A stretch of 64,000 nucleotides of DNA from Coprobacter tertius (GTDB lineage Bacteria > Bacteroidota > Bacteroidia > Bacteroidales > Coprobacteraceae). Positions 18,298 to 27,454 of this stretch are shown here, one piece after another. Within the stretch, counting starts at the first letter, position 1. Every line of letters starts with the position of its first letter. Location: the NCBI RefSeq assembly GCF_024330105.1, contig NZ_JANDHW010000001.1, forward strand, positions 415,519 through 479,518. Direction: 5' to 3'. Below the pieces are notes generated by a model, which saw nothing but the letters and a program-made list of their open reading frames with translations, was not told the DNA's origin and did no database searches. Made by a program: the position numbers and the translations under genes.

Positions 18298-18762
18298 TTA
18301 ATTATTATATAATATATACAGGTTGAGATAGGAGGCAAATGTAACCCATGCTATATAAGGTATAAATAACAAGGAACTGACGCGAAATTCTTTGTAAGTC
18401 CTTATTGAGTAATTAATGATGATGATATCGAGAGCCAGAATATCTATAAGTCCCCAAAATGGATTTTTGAAGTAAAAGAAAAGAATACTCCACATAAAAT
18501 TCAGAAATAATTGTAGGGCGAATAATCCTATAAAATATTTTTTTCTCGTACTATCTGAGTTTATGATAAAACCGATCGAAATTCCCATGCATAAGTATAA
18601 AATACTCCATGCTATCGGGAAAACGATATTGGGGGGAGTTAAAGTCGGTTTATTCAGAAATGGATACCAGTGTTCAATCGAATCGGATTGTATAAAAGAT
18701 GCGCTCACTCCTATTAAAAAGCAGATGATGATTGGAATCAGAAAGCCGGATATTTTTTTCAT
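18298..18762 (-). CDS. TspO/MBR family tryptophan-rich membrane protein
   Basis: 154 residues with five hydrophobic helices. TspO signatures: KPTLTPPNIVFPIAWSILYL, LFLNFMWSILFF and PYIAWVTFASYLN. Bacterial TspO binds porphyrins and affects tetrapyrrole handling and stress responses in the cytoplasmic membrane. Length is normal (about 155-160). Its own function here is inferred from the family only. Confidence 0.92.
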   Translation of the reverse strand: MKKISGFLIPIIICFLIGVSASFIQSDSIEHWYPFLNKPTLTPPNIVFPIAWSILYLCMGISIGFIINSDSTRKKYFIGLFALQLFLNFMWSILFFYFKNPFWGLIDILALDIIIINYSIRTYKEFRVSSLLFIPYIAWVTFASYLNLYILYNN

Positions 18763-18895
18763 GTTATGTTTTTTATTTCAAAACAAAAGGTGCTTACTGC
18801 CGGTTCGCTACTTTAGCCGATATTAACCTGATAAAAAGGTGTTTTTTCGCAATTATTAAACTTCAAGACTGTATTTGTTTCCTTTTTTTACAGTA

Positions 18896-19819
18896 TTATT
18901 TTTTGTAAGTGAGAGCGGCTTTATTTCGTAATGGAAATTTTCGTTCGGCTAGATATACACCAAATAATATGAGTCCGGCACCGAAGAGAGATATAAATGT
19001 TAAAGTTTCATTAAGGATAATGGACGATGCTAATAGTGTGACTAAAGGGTTGATATAAATATAATTTGTTGCTTGTATAATTCCTATTTTTTTAACAATT
19101 GTGTTCCACATGTAATAACAAAGCATAGAAGCGACAATACCGAGGAATAGTAAATTAAAGATAACACTTATGTTAGTGAAGACAGATAAGTCTGGGAATG
19201 GTTGTTGTGTCAGTGCGAAAGGAAGTGCTGTAACAATTCCGTAAAAAAATACTTTTCTCGTGACGAACAGGGTGGGGTAGCGATTTCCTATCTTTTTTAA
19301 AATAATACAATAAAATGCCCACATAAGGGCTGCGATAAGAGTTAATATATCGCCTAAAGGATTTATTTTAAGAATAAAGCTTCCGTTGAAAACGACTAAA
19401 GAAACTCCGGCAAGGGCAATCAGTGATCCGTAAATAAGGTTAGCGCTTAATCGTTCTTTTCGGTAAAACAGGAAAGAAAGTAATGTTGTTAGTAAGGGTG
19501 ATGTGCATACGATAAGAGAAACGTTAGAGGCGAAAGTTATGCCTAAGGCCGTATTTTCGGTAATAAAATATAATGATCCTCCACAGAGGCCTGCACCTGC
19601 AAATAATAATTCGTCTCTTCCGTTTTTTAAAAATAATTTTGCGGGAGAAATTAGCCATATACCGATGTATGCCAATGTAAAACGACTGATAAAAATTTCG
19701 GTAGGCGTAAGACCGTGAGAGATGAGTATTTTGGTAGAAACAAATGTAATTCCCCAAATACTAACTGTGATAATCGCAAGTAGATGATAAAAGAAATTGT
19801 TTCTCGGTTGCATTTTCAA
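18896..19819 (-). CDS. EamA-family (DMT) transporter
   Basis: 307 residues with ten predicted hydrophobic helices and two EamA repeats (residues ~14-145 and ~155-290). Typical phrases are SIWGITFVSTKILI, AGLCGGSLYFITENTALG and LFGAGLILFGVYLAER. It is an inner-membrane drug/metabolite exporter; the substrate is unknown. A -7 element lies 34 bp upstream. Confidence 0.9.
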   Translation of the reverse strand: MKMQPRNNFFYHLLAIITVSIWGITFVSTKILISHGLTPTEIFISRFTLAYIGIWLISPAKLFLKNGRDELLFAGAGLCGGSLYFITENTALGITFASNVSLIVCTSPLLTTLLSFLFYRKERLSANLIYGSLIALAGVSLVVFNGSFILKINPLGDILTLIAALMWAFYCIILKKIGNRYPTLFVTRKVFFYGIVTALPFALTQQPFPDLSVFTNISVIFNLLFLGIVASMLCYYMWNTIVKKIGIIQATNYIYINPLVTLLASSIILNETLTFISLFGAGLILFGVYLAERKFPLRNKAALTYKK

Positions 19820-19852
19820 GTTTGTAAATGATAGCTTTTTTTAAAGCTGCTG

Positions 19853-19860
19853 CAAAGGTA
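19853..19860 (-). promoter_or_regulatory. -7 element of the EamA gene promoter
   Basis: TACCTTTG on the minus strand, 34 bp upstream of the ATG; -33 element not evident. Confidence 0.5.
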
Positions 19861-19879
19861 AAAAATAAAAAGACTGTTT

Positions 19880-20638
19880 TTATTTTTCGGTAAGGTATTT
19901 CCAGAAACGCCGAGGCATATTCTGTCTGTGAAGTTTCGGGTTTATGCGTTCTTTTATTGTAACAGCTTTAAAGTATCCTTTCCATAAATCTTGAAAAAAT
20001 AATTCGTTTTCATCGAGTAGGTTTTGGTTTAATTTTGCATCGATAATTTTATTACCTTCTTTAAAAGTTATTTCTGTGACAGTGATTAAATCATAATAAT
20101 AACCGTATTGGCGTTTTAAGTCGTAAATGAGCCATTGTTGATCGGCAAATCGGTTTTTTAAATGACCTATACTAAGAGGCAGCGCATTATAAAGGGGCGC
20201 AACGGGCCCAAAAAACATTCCGTCTGCAGTTTTCTGAAAACGAAGAAACTGATTTATATAATGGCTTTCTTTGGAAACCTTCTGTGCTATTTTTTTTATT
20301 TCGAGGACATCGTTATCGGTAAAATTCATAGCGATAGAATAAGGAGTATCGAAAACTTTCCGTACATATCTCAACAATAAGTCTTCGGTTTCCGGTATTT
20401 CAGATAGCCAAGTACACATCAACATATTGCATACGATATGAGAAAGTTTTTTTTGTAGCCCTTTCCATACTCTGTCGGCTTTTTTCTTATCGGTGATGAC
20501 CGTATGAATAGATTCCGTAAATAAAGGTTCGGGCTCGTTTTCTCCAATGAGCCGTTCGGGAAAGGTTTTTCTATCGTATGCGTCGAATACGGCAGAGAGA
20601 AAACCTTCGAATGTATTATCGTAACGGAATATCAGCAT
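19880..20638 (-). CDS. DUF4130 protein (TIGR03915-type), partner of radical SAM DNA-metabolism protein
   Basis: 252 residues. It starts MLIFRYDNTFEGFLSAVFDA, contains SKESHYINQFLRFQKT and FFGPVAPLYNALPL, and ends PRRFWKYLTEK, all hallmarks of the DUF4130 family. The family is always found with, or fused to, a radical SAM enzyme or a uracil-DNA glycosylase domain and is presumed to act on DNA; the reaction is unknown. The gene follows its radical SAM partner by 11 bp on the same strand, a probable two-gene operon. Confidence 0.88.
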   Translation of the reverse strand: MLIFRYDNTFEGFLSAVFDAYDRKTFPERLIGENEPEPLFTESIHTVITDKKKADRVWKGLQKKLSHIVCNMLMCTWLSEIPETEDLLLRYVRKVFDTPYSIAMNFTDNDVLEIKKIAQKVSKESHYINQFLRFQKTADGMFFGPVAPLYNALPLSIGHLKNRFADQQWLIYDLKRQYGYYYDLITVTEITFKEGNKIIDAKLNQNLLDENELFFQDLWKGYFKAVTIKERINPKLHRQNMPRRFWKYLTEK

Positions 20639-20649
20639 GCTGCAATTGT

Positions 20650-21912
20650 TTATTCTGGAAAGGTCAGAGAAAGTTGATGACTGTCGGTTTCTTTTGGGGT
20701 GTTTTTAGCCGTCAAAATCTGCCTTACCCGTATAGGCGAAAGTTCTTGTACTGTCTCTACAGGGAGTTCGCGGCAAATGATAAAGTAACGTGCTTTTTTC
20801 ATGACTACACCCATTTTTTTCAGAACGGAAGAAGAAATTCTTCCATATCGACGCGCATGAATGATGAGTTTAGCCGATTTCACTCCTATACCGGGTACAC
20901 GTAAAATGAGCGCGTAATCTGCTTTGTCGAGATCGACCGGAAACATTTCGGGATGACGTAAAGCCCAAGATAATTTCGGGTCTATTTCGAGATCGAGCTG
21001 AGGAAATGCCTCATCTACGATTTCTTCGGTTTTGAATCCGTAAAACCGAAGAAGCCAATCGGCCTGGTATAATCTATTTTCCCGTACAAGAGGAGCCTGT
21101 TTCAGAGACGGGAGCCTGTTGTCGTAACTATTAACTGGAATAAAGCCCGAATAATAAACGCGCTTCATACTGGGACGGCGGTACAATGCGGCCGAAAGCT
21201 GCAATATATCTTTATCGCTTTCGTCTGTCGCTCCGATAATCATTTGTGTACTTTGGCCGGCCGGAGCAAATCGAGGGGCATGTCTGAATTTCCGACGTTC
21301 TTCTGTGCTGGCCAATATCCCTTCCTGAATGTAACGCATCGGGCGGTAAACGCTGGCATGATCTTTCTCTGGAGCCAGCATTTTAAGATTTTGTTCTTTG
21401 GGTATTTCTACGTTTATGCTTAGACGGTCGGCATATAACCCGGCTTCACGAACCAGTTGATTACTTGCACCCGGAATACTTTTCATATGTATGTAACCGT
21501 TAAATCGGTATTGAGTGCGTAAGCATTTGATAACACGTACCATGCGTTCCATCGTAAAATCGGGATTATTTACGACTCCTGAGCTTAAAAATAGGCCTTC
21601 GATGTAATTTCTACGATAAAATTCTATGGTAAGTTCTACTAATTCTTCAACGGTAAACGTTGCTCGGGGAATATCGTTGCTTCTGCGATTGATACAATAA
21701 GCGCAATCATAGATACAAAAGTTTGTCAGCATTATTTTCAGTAGAGAAACGCAGCGTCCGTCTTCGGTAAAACTGTGGCAAATGCCCCATCCAGAGGCAC
21801 TTCCTACAGAACCCGGCCGGTTTTTTCGGCTTGTACCGCTTGATGCGCATGATACGTCATATTTGGCTGATTCAGCCAATACGGTTAATTTCCCAAATAC
21901 GCTTTCTTTCAT
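20650..21912 (-). CDS. Putative DNA modification/repair radical SAM protein (TIGR03916-type)
   Basis: 420 residues from the ATG at 21912; a TTG 9 bp upstream is also in frame. The radical SAM cluster motif is CIYDCAYC within NFCIYDCAYCINRR. The C-terminus has a helix-hairpin-helix DNA-binding motif (LILRVPGIGVKSAKLII). This combination suggests radical chemistry on DNA bases. An extra cysteine-rich N-terminus (DVSCASSGT and GWGICHSF) is typical of the family. It is the first gene of the pair with the DUF4130 protein. The product of the reaction is not established. Confidence 0.88.
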   Translation of the reverse strand: MKESVFGKLTVLAESAKYDVSCASSGTSRKNRPGSVGSASGWGICHSFTEDGRCVSLLKIMLTNFCIYDCAYCINRRSNDIPRATFTVEELVELTIEFYRRNYIEGLFLSSGVVNNPDFTMERMVRVIKCLRTQYRFNGYIHMKSIPGASNQLVREAGLYADRLSINVEIPKEQNLKMLAPEKDHASVYRPMRYIQEGILASTEERRKFRHAPRFAPAGQSTQMIIGATDESDKDILQLSAALYRRPSMKRVYYSGFIPVNSYDNRLPSLKQAPLVRENRLYQADWLLRFYGFKTEEIVDEAFPQLDLEIDPKLSWALRHPEMFPVDLDKADYALILRVPGIGVKSAKLIIHARRYGRISSSVLKKMGVVMKKARYFIICRELPVETVQELSPIRVRQILTAKNTPKETDSHQLSLTFPE

Positions 21913-22025
21913 AATGTACAAAGAAATATATTAGCCCAGAAAAAACGTGGCATACCTTTCCTTTTTATTGAATTAAAAGAATAATATATGAAAATTAAAA
22001 CTTGAATTGACTGAAATATCTTATG

Positions 22026-23555
22026 CTAATAATTATTAGTCTCTATTGTCGTATGTGTATAGTATTGTAAAAGATTCATTAATGTTGTGTTTTTATTAAA
22101 GAAAGCTTTTAATGATACATATTCACCATCTTTATTATACTTTTTGCTATAATCTAATATTCCTCGTTCAATTTTTTGTCCATTTGTTATAATACTGCAG
22201 CCATTGAAATAAACTAATTCTAGATTTTTCATTATTTTTTCTTTACCATTTAGGAAAGTTTCTTCGATAAAAACATTTAATGCACTATTCCTGAATAAGT
22301 TTGAGAAATATTCTAAATTTGGCGTTTTTCCGTTCCAAACGATAAATCCATTGAATATAAGATCATAAGATTTAAAATTAACGTTTATAGAATAATAAGG
22401 CATGTATTTTTCAGTTTTTTCTTCAAAGCATTTAACAAAGGACAAAAGCAACGACAATGGATTGTATATGATGATTGTCATATTAAATTTATCTTTATTC
22501 TTTTCCAAGTCATCTAATATATGATCGATATGAAATTCCCACTCAGGCATATCCTGTAATACATTCCGGAACGTATTTCTTATTTCAGCCATTTTATGCT
22601 TATTTTCACTCTCAGAGGAGGCAATAAATATTGTTTGATTATATCCGGAAATACCGCTTAGTTCAGTTTTTAAAAAATCGATGTCATATCTGGGATCTGA
22701 ATTGAAAATTCCTGATTTTTCAGTATTGGTAACTTCCCATTTTGCACTGGTAATCATTTGAGAGAATGTTTCGAATGATATAATTTCTAACATGTCGCAA
22801 AATTTATGAAAATCAAAAGTCGAGATAAAAACATCGCATAATGTTGATAGGTCTTCTTCCTGAGAATATATCATCCAATCTTCTTCCTCCAGAGAGGTTA
22901 CTTTTTTTATTAATTCAAGATATTTCTCAGCAGTATAGGTTTCGAACCCGATTAATATAGCGTATTTATAAATAACAAGCGGGTTTTTATGATTTTCAAT
23001 TTTTAATAAAACAAAGTTACTGACTCCTCGTTTTTGGATATGTGAACGAACATAAGGATAGATTTTGTCTCTGTCATCTTTATTGTTGTATTCAAGTATT
23101 ATTTGATAGGGTGCATATTCTCTTGGCTCGTGTGTTGGTATAGGTTTTACTCTTGTTGCTTTTATCGGGATATCGTTTTCGTCTAAATTTAAAATAACAC
23201 CTTCTATATGATACTTAGATTGAGATACGAATTCGGAGAAAGGTGCTAATAATTCATGCCAATGTACAGATGCAATAATACATCTTATTTCGCTTTCTTT
23301 TGCATGATAATTTTGTTTAATAAGTCCGATGTATTTATTTATTTCATTTAAGGTTTCCCGGGCGGCTTTATCAGAATGTTTTATCTCTATAATTACAAAA
23401 TTTCGTTCTATATCTATTGCAAGAATATCTATAAATCCTTTGCTGCCGTATAAATTATTAAGTTTGTATTCTTTTTGAATTAATTTTAAGTTCGGATCTA
23501 ATAATTCTAAATGTTCGGCGATGTAATCACGGATGATGTCCTCTTGTTTTTTCAT
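22026..23555 (-). CDS. PD-(D/E)XK nuclease-domain protein, NucS/DUF91-like N-terminus
   Basis: 509 residues. The N-terminal ~120 residues form a nuclease fold: GFIDILAID (D43) followed by FVIIEIKHSDKA (E57, K59), a complete PD-(D/E)XK set as in NucS/DUF91 enzymes. The remaining ~380 residues match no family I recognise; they contain two mixed alpha/beta stretches and no membrane segment. Base composition is clearly AT-richer than the core genes to its left, and it lies at the edge of the mobile element, so it is probably acquired. A stand-alone defence nuclease is possible but inferred. Confidence 0.75.
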   Translation of the reverse strand: MKKQEDIIRDYIAEHLELLDPNLKLIQKEYKLNNLYGSKGFIDILAIDIERNFVIIEIKHSDKAARETLNEINKYIGLIKQNYHAKESEIRCIIASVHWHELLAPFSEFVSQSKYHIEGVILNLDENDIPIKATRVKPIPTHEPREYAPYQIILEYNNKDDRDKIYPYVRSHIQKRGVSNFVLLKIENHKNPLVIYKYAILIGFETYTAEKYLELIKKVTSLEEEDWMIYSQEEDLSTLCDVFISTFDFHKFCDMLEIISFETFSQMITSAKWEVTNTEKSGIFNSDPRYDIDFLKTELSGISGYNQTIFIASSESENKHKMAEIRNTFRNVLQDMPEWEFHIDHILDDLEKNKDKFNMTIIIYNPLSLLLSFVKCFEEKTEKYMPYYSINVNFKSYDLIFNGFIVWNGKTPNLEYFSNLFRNSALNVFIEETFLNGKEKIMKNLELVYFNGCSIITNGQKIERGILDYSKKYNKDGEYVSLKAFFNKNTTLMNLLQYYTHTTIETNNY

Positions 23556-24436
23556 TCTTTTTTATTTAAGAATGTGGTATTTATTTAACTTTTCAAATAT
23601 ATCAATTAAAAGGGATTTAAATAAATATCGAAAGAAAATTATATATACCATAGAAATATATAACTACTTTACATTCCTAAACTGGGTATCTTTTAACAGA
23701 TTAATATAAGTTTACTGTTAATGAATAAATTTTTTCTTGTAAAGAATAATATTAGAACCAAAAAAATAAAGAAATGAATCCTTCATTGTTATAAATAGAA
23801 ATGCCTCATTTGATTTAAAAAGGCGTTAAAAATACAAAATCAGACACAGAAAGCAAAGATGAAAAATATTGAATAATAGTGATTTAATGACTTATTCGTG
23901 GGACTTTTTCGCTTCTCGTTTTACTCCCACGAATAAGCACGTGAAAGATGCTTTGAAACGCTTTAAAATGGCAGGTAAGATAAAAAAGAAATCCCCAACA
24001 ATTATTGATTATCAGGGATTTGCATTGATTTTCTTTCTTTTGATGTGGTGCCACCAGCAAGAGAACTATTATCTTCTCTCTGTTGATTATCACCGTTTTA
24101 TAGTTTCTTCCATTTGGAAATCCACATGATTTAGCACACGATTATGTTTTATCGTTTTGCTCGCTATAAGAACGATTCTATTTTCAAATATCTCATTTTT
24201 TTATATATCGCATTGAAGTCTCCTAATGGATTAATCACACTGATATTTAAAACTTTATATTTTTTGCTTCAAGCATATCCCATGAATTTGCTACGTGCTT
24301 TTATGATAATTTGCTCATAGGGAGTGCTTGGGACAAAGATAGTTATTTTTTGATACTTTCTCAAATCAATGAAAAACTATAGAAAAATACTTGTATGAAT
24401 ATGTTGCTTATCACTATTTTTATTCGAGAAAAAAGG
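23556..24436. other. 881-bp AT-rich stretch without a convincing gene; contains a 13-bp inverted repeat and the left element boundary
   Basis: Short frames exist on both strands around 23869-24129 but none shows a domain, ribosome site or promoter match. CTTATTCGTGGGA (23891-23903) is inverted at 23925-23937 with a 21-nt loop. A hairpin-like AAATCCC...GGGATTT (about 23989-24021) resembles the tRNA-Phe terminator at 36876-36907. The stretch carries the att-like repeat at 24045. A -7-like element on the minus strand near 24333 has no gene after it. Confidence 0.5.
24045..24057. repeat. Candidate attL: copy of the tRNA-Phe 3' end
   Basis: GTGGTGCCACCAG is identical to 36931-36943, the 3' end of tRNA-Phe. 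TCAGGGATTT occurs exactly 33 bp to the left of the repeat at both places (24012 and 36898). This is the pattern left when an element integrates into a tRNA gene and displaces the old 3' end to its far side. Confidence 0.65.
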
Positions 24437-26152
24437 TTATTGATTTTCTATCCTAAATAACTTATCGTCCTGTGAAAGCTTGACTGCAAAGTATTCCTCT
24501 TTATTTAATTCAGCGGGAAGCTTATCTCTAAGTATAGAAGCAACAAATTGAATATCGTTGTTATTAACAATTTCCGCTATTCTTTTCAACTGATTATCAT
24601 GAACCAATTCTTTTTTATCATTTAGAAGAAAATGAAGACATGATACTTTTTCTTCATCAGCAAACAATGTATAGGCTATATCAAAACAGGATATTTCGCC
24701 TTGTTTTTTACCTGAACTGTGATTTACATTGAAAGAACTAAACTTATAAATTTTCTGCCCTTGACGGTTAGTTATAATATTATAAGTTATTGCATATTGT
24801 TCTCCGTATAGCTGATTTGAAATTTCCCCAAAGAATTTATTGAATTTTTTTAATTGATTCCTTACGATAGATTCAAAATCCGGGGAAAATAGCTGTTCAT
24901 CAATTTCCTTTAATTCTGTATTTAGTTTTTTAATATTTGTATCTACTTCAGATATTTGATTAATTATGTTTTCATATTCTCCCTTTTTCTTGAATAAGTC
25001 ATTTAAATCCTGTATGATATTCTCTAATTCTTCAAATGTATCTGATTGCATAATTTTTTCAGATAGAATTTGTTCTTTATATATAAGAGAAGTAAGTTCT
25101 TTATTTTTCTCTTGTATTTTATTTTCTATGAGAGGTAAGTCTTGGGTTATAAACTTAATTTTTTGCACAAGCATCTGATTATGATATGCTACAAGTTCCT
25201 CAAATTTTCTTTGTAAGTTGGGAATCAATGAGGCAGCTTGCTCGTATATAGTCCCCAATACTTGTGTATCTATATCTGATTTTTGAGATTCAAAATCTTG
25301 CTTTGCATCTAAAATTATATTTTTACGAAGATTCAATGAAGCAATTTCTGAACTTACAGAGTTTACTGAATATTTAACTTCATTCAGTGAATTAATATCT
25401 GATTCAAAATCTTCATTGATATTTAAGCTAGATTTCTTTTTATTCAAAGCCTCTATTTGACTGTCAATCCATTCCAGAAGGACTTCATATTCATTACGGG
25501 ATTGATTTTTTTCCAGTCTTTTCTTATATGTATTTTCCGCTTTTATTTTTTCTAAAATCTGCTGCCTATCATTACCTGAAGTAAAATTACAGCCAAATAA
25601 ATGTAAATACAGTGTTTCATACTCAGCATCTGACGTATAAGAATCTAGGGTCTTTAGCGTATTGGAAATCCTCAAATCGCTATAACGAATGTTATGAGAA
25701 ATAACCTGCCTGAATGTTGGTTTATCTTTTTGAAGGTCTGGTAATAATAATTCTGATAGCTTATCTTCAAAGTCTTCTTTAGTGACAAACTCTCCATTTA
25801 TTTCTCTAATAATTTCTTTTCTTGGCTTTGACAAAAAATTTCTTTTTATAACTACATCCTCATTATCTCTTTCTATGCTATGCCCTAAAGTGAGAGTTAT
25901 GATGATTTTGTTTTTTATTAAGTAGTCTTTAACAAGTAGATATTCTGTTTTTTTGTTCTCAGGATCAATATAAATATCTTTAGCGTCTCCTCCTAAACAA
26001 AAATCGATTAGACGAAGAACGGTAGTCTTTCCAACGTTATTTCCTGTTATTTGCTCTTCACTTTCATCAACAATAAGATTGATTCCCTTATGAAAAGAAA
26101 TTTCCCTAATGACTTTAGTTGTAGTTGATATTATTAATGATTTTAAGAACAT
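24437..26152 (-). CDS. ABC-3C system ATPase, DUF2326-like SMC-type protein
   Basis: 571 residues from the ATG at 26152 (a TTG lies 6 bp upstream). Walker A is ITGNNVGKTT (residues 35-44), then IDFCLGGDAKDIY. Residues ~190-440 are a long coiled coil rich in Lys, Glu, Asn and Gln; the C-terminal ATPase half has SGKKQGEISCFDIAYTLF and LHFLLNDKKELVHDNQ, typical of DUF2326. This RecN/SMC-like ATPase is the sensor or motor of ABC-three-component systems. It overlaps the middle-component gene by 10 bp, so the three genes form one operon read leftward. Confidence 0.82.
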   Translation of the reverse strand: MFLKSLIISTTTKVIREISFHKGINLIVDESEEQITGNNVGKTTVLRLIDFCLGGDAKDIYIDPENKKTEYLLVKDYLIKNKIIITLTLGHSIERDNEDVVIKRNFLSKPRKEIIREINGEFVTKEDFEDKLSELLLPDLQKDKPTFRQVISHNIRYSDLRISNTLKTLDSYTSDAEYETLYLHLFGCNFTSGNDRQQILEKIKAENTYKKRLEKNQSRNEYEVLLEWIDSQIEALNKKKSSLNINEDFESDINSLNEVKYSVNSVSSEIASLNLRKNIILDAKQDFESQKSDIDTQVLGTIYEQAASLIPNLQRKFEELVAYHNQMLVQKIKFITQDLPLIENKIQEKNKELTSLIYKEQILSEKIMQSDTFEELENIIQDLNDLFKKKGEYENIINQISEVDTNIKKLNTELKEIDEQLFSPDFESIVRNQLKKFNKFFGEISNQLYGEQYAITYNIITNRQGQKIYKFSSFNVNHSSGKKQGEISCFDIAYTLFADEEKVSCLHFLLNDKKELVHDNQLKRIAEIVNNNDIQFVASILRDKLPAELNKEEYFAVKLSQDDKLFRIENQ

Positions 26153-26382
26153 AAACAAACTTCTCCTTTCTTATTTATAATAGCAGCATTCAATAAGTAA
26201 AGCCAATCCAAACATAAAATCAGAATTGGGTAACTCATATTCTTTTTCTGTTTGACAAGAATATATAACTCTGTAAGTTCAATACATTTGTATTGTTGTA
26301 TCAATTCCAATACAACTGCACCATTATAGTAAACACTATTTTCAGGATGGATGTTATCAGGAAGTAGCATAGTTGTAATCAT
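26143..26382 (-). CDS. ABC-3C system middle component
   Basis: 79 residues, winged-helix-like: LPDNIHPENSVYYNGAVVLE, then YPILILCLDWLYLLNAAIIN and a basic hairpin. The size and the LDWLYLLNAAI pattern agree with ABC-3C middle components, which bridge the ATPase and the effector. It overlaps the effector gene by 26 bp and the ATPase gene by 10 bp, indicating translational coupling. The assignment depends on the context as much as on the sequence. The ATG at 26370 is an alternative start. Confidence 0.72.
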   Translation of the reverse strand: MITTMLLPDNIHPENSVYYNGAVVLELIQQYKCIELTELYILVKQKKNMSYPILILCLDWLYLLNAAIINKKGEVCLCS

Positions 26383-27331
26383 TAGGATTTTTGAAAATCT
26401 TGCATCTTATAAAAGCATCTACTACAAGTATGCCAACACACATTTCCATTTCTTCTTGAGGTATCTTCTCAAAGTTAGAACTTTGAAGAATTCTCTCTGA
26501 AATATTCGAAATAACAAGGTTAAATAATTCATCGCCACTCGATTCTAATGAATGTTTGTTATACTCGCCCTTTATCGTATTAAGAACTGAGATACTTTTG
26601 TTACATCCAGATTTGTCGAATTCGGAATATATCCTATCAACTATATGATGACTATATTTATAGTCGTTTATTATTTCTTTTGATGTATTGAGATTGTTAA
26701 AATCTATTTTCCGATCAATCTCAAAACTATTTATGTTAGCATTTAAATCAACTGGGGCTAAATTTTCTTTTGAAAGAATATTGATTACTGATGAGAGATT
26801 TGATTCCAGTCTTAAAACATCTGTTTCTCTCCCCAGCTCACTTTTGATTAGTTTATATATTATTTCAAATGTGTTTATATCCAAATTATATATATCTTGC
26901 AATATCGACCTTGCATCGTATATATCAGTAGCAGGAATAAAATTAATACCTGTAGGGGGAGTATATGATTGGCTTCTTAAGTTGTTTGCATCTCTAGCGA
27001 TAGAAATAAATTTAAAGTTAAAACCTGTATAGTTTGTTGAGAACAAAGATGGTTTGCTTAAAGCACTATCAATCTTTGCTTTTGTATTAGTCGCAGATAC
27101 TTGAATTATAATGTTCTTAGTTCTGTCAATAAGGTCAATCGCTTCTACATTTTGAACCAAAGAATTCAGATTTTCAAGATTCCATGTATATAGTTTGTTA
27201 AATAAGTCCCGATAGAAATTTTCAGAATGTAAGTGATAATCGAGAATATTTATCTTCCCCCTTAACTCAACTCGTGTGCAAAGGGTAATGAGCCGTTCCT
27301 CAATAAAATTATAATATGTTGCTCTATTCAT
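26357..27331 (-). CDS. ABC-3C effector with SMEK-like nuclease-fold domain
   Basis: 324 residues. The N-terminal ~120 residues fit the SMEK domain: FIEERLITLCTRVELRGKIN, ENFYRDLFNKLYTWN, and AIDLIDRTKNIIIQVSATNT followed by KAKIDSAL. The restriction-like core has D66/D69 and Q77-x-S79, with K84 and K86 just after, in place of the classical E-x-K. The C-terminal half should contact the middle component. In ABC-3C systems this subunit is the toxic effector released on infection or plasmid entry. It is the first gene of the operon, with a -7 element 27 bp upstream. Confidence 0.78.
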   Translation of the reverse strand: MNRATYYNFIEERLITLCTRVELRGKINILDYHLHSENFYRDLFNKLYTWNLENLNSLVQNVEAIDLIDRTKNIIIQVSATNTKAKIDSALSKPSLFSTNYTGFNFKFISIARDANNLRSQSYTPPTGINFIPATDIYDARSILQDIYNLDINTFEIIYKLIKSELGRETDVLRLESNLSSVINILSKENLAPVDLNANINSFEIDRKIDFNNLNTSKEIINDYKYSHHIVDRIYSEFDKSGCNKSISVLNTIKGEYNKHSLESSGDELFNLVISNISERILQSSNFEKIPQEEMEMCVGILVVDAFIRCKIFKNPNDYNYATS

Positions 27332-27357
27332 AGAATCGTATTCTTGTTATTGAATTA

Positions 27358-27365
27358 CAAAGATA
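27358..27365 (-). promoter_or_regulatory. -7 element of the ABC-3C operon
   Basis: TATCTTTG on the minus strand, 27 bp upstream of the effector ATG; matches TAnnTTTG. No clear -33 box. Confidence 0.5.
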
Positions 27366-27454
27366 GGAATTCTAGCTGAATTATCCTGTAAGTCATTCTA
27401 ATAAATTTCTTCGAGTCGTTTGTTTGGAAATAACTTCGAGCATACGCACCTTTA

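Noticed and set aside
23869..24129. 86-codon open frame on the plus strand across the candidate attL
   Set aside because: No domain, no ribosome site, no promoter, and a competing frame on the other strand. The region matches a displaced tRNA terminator instead.
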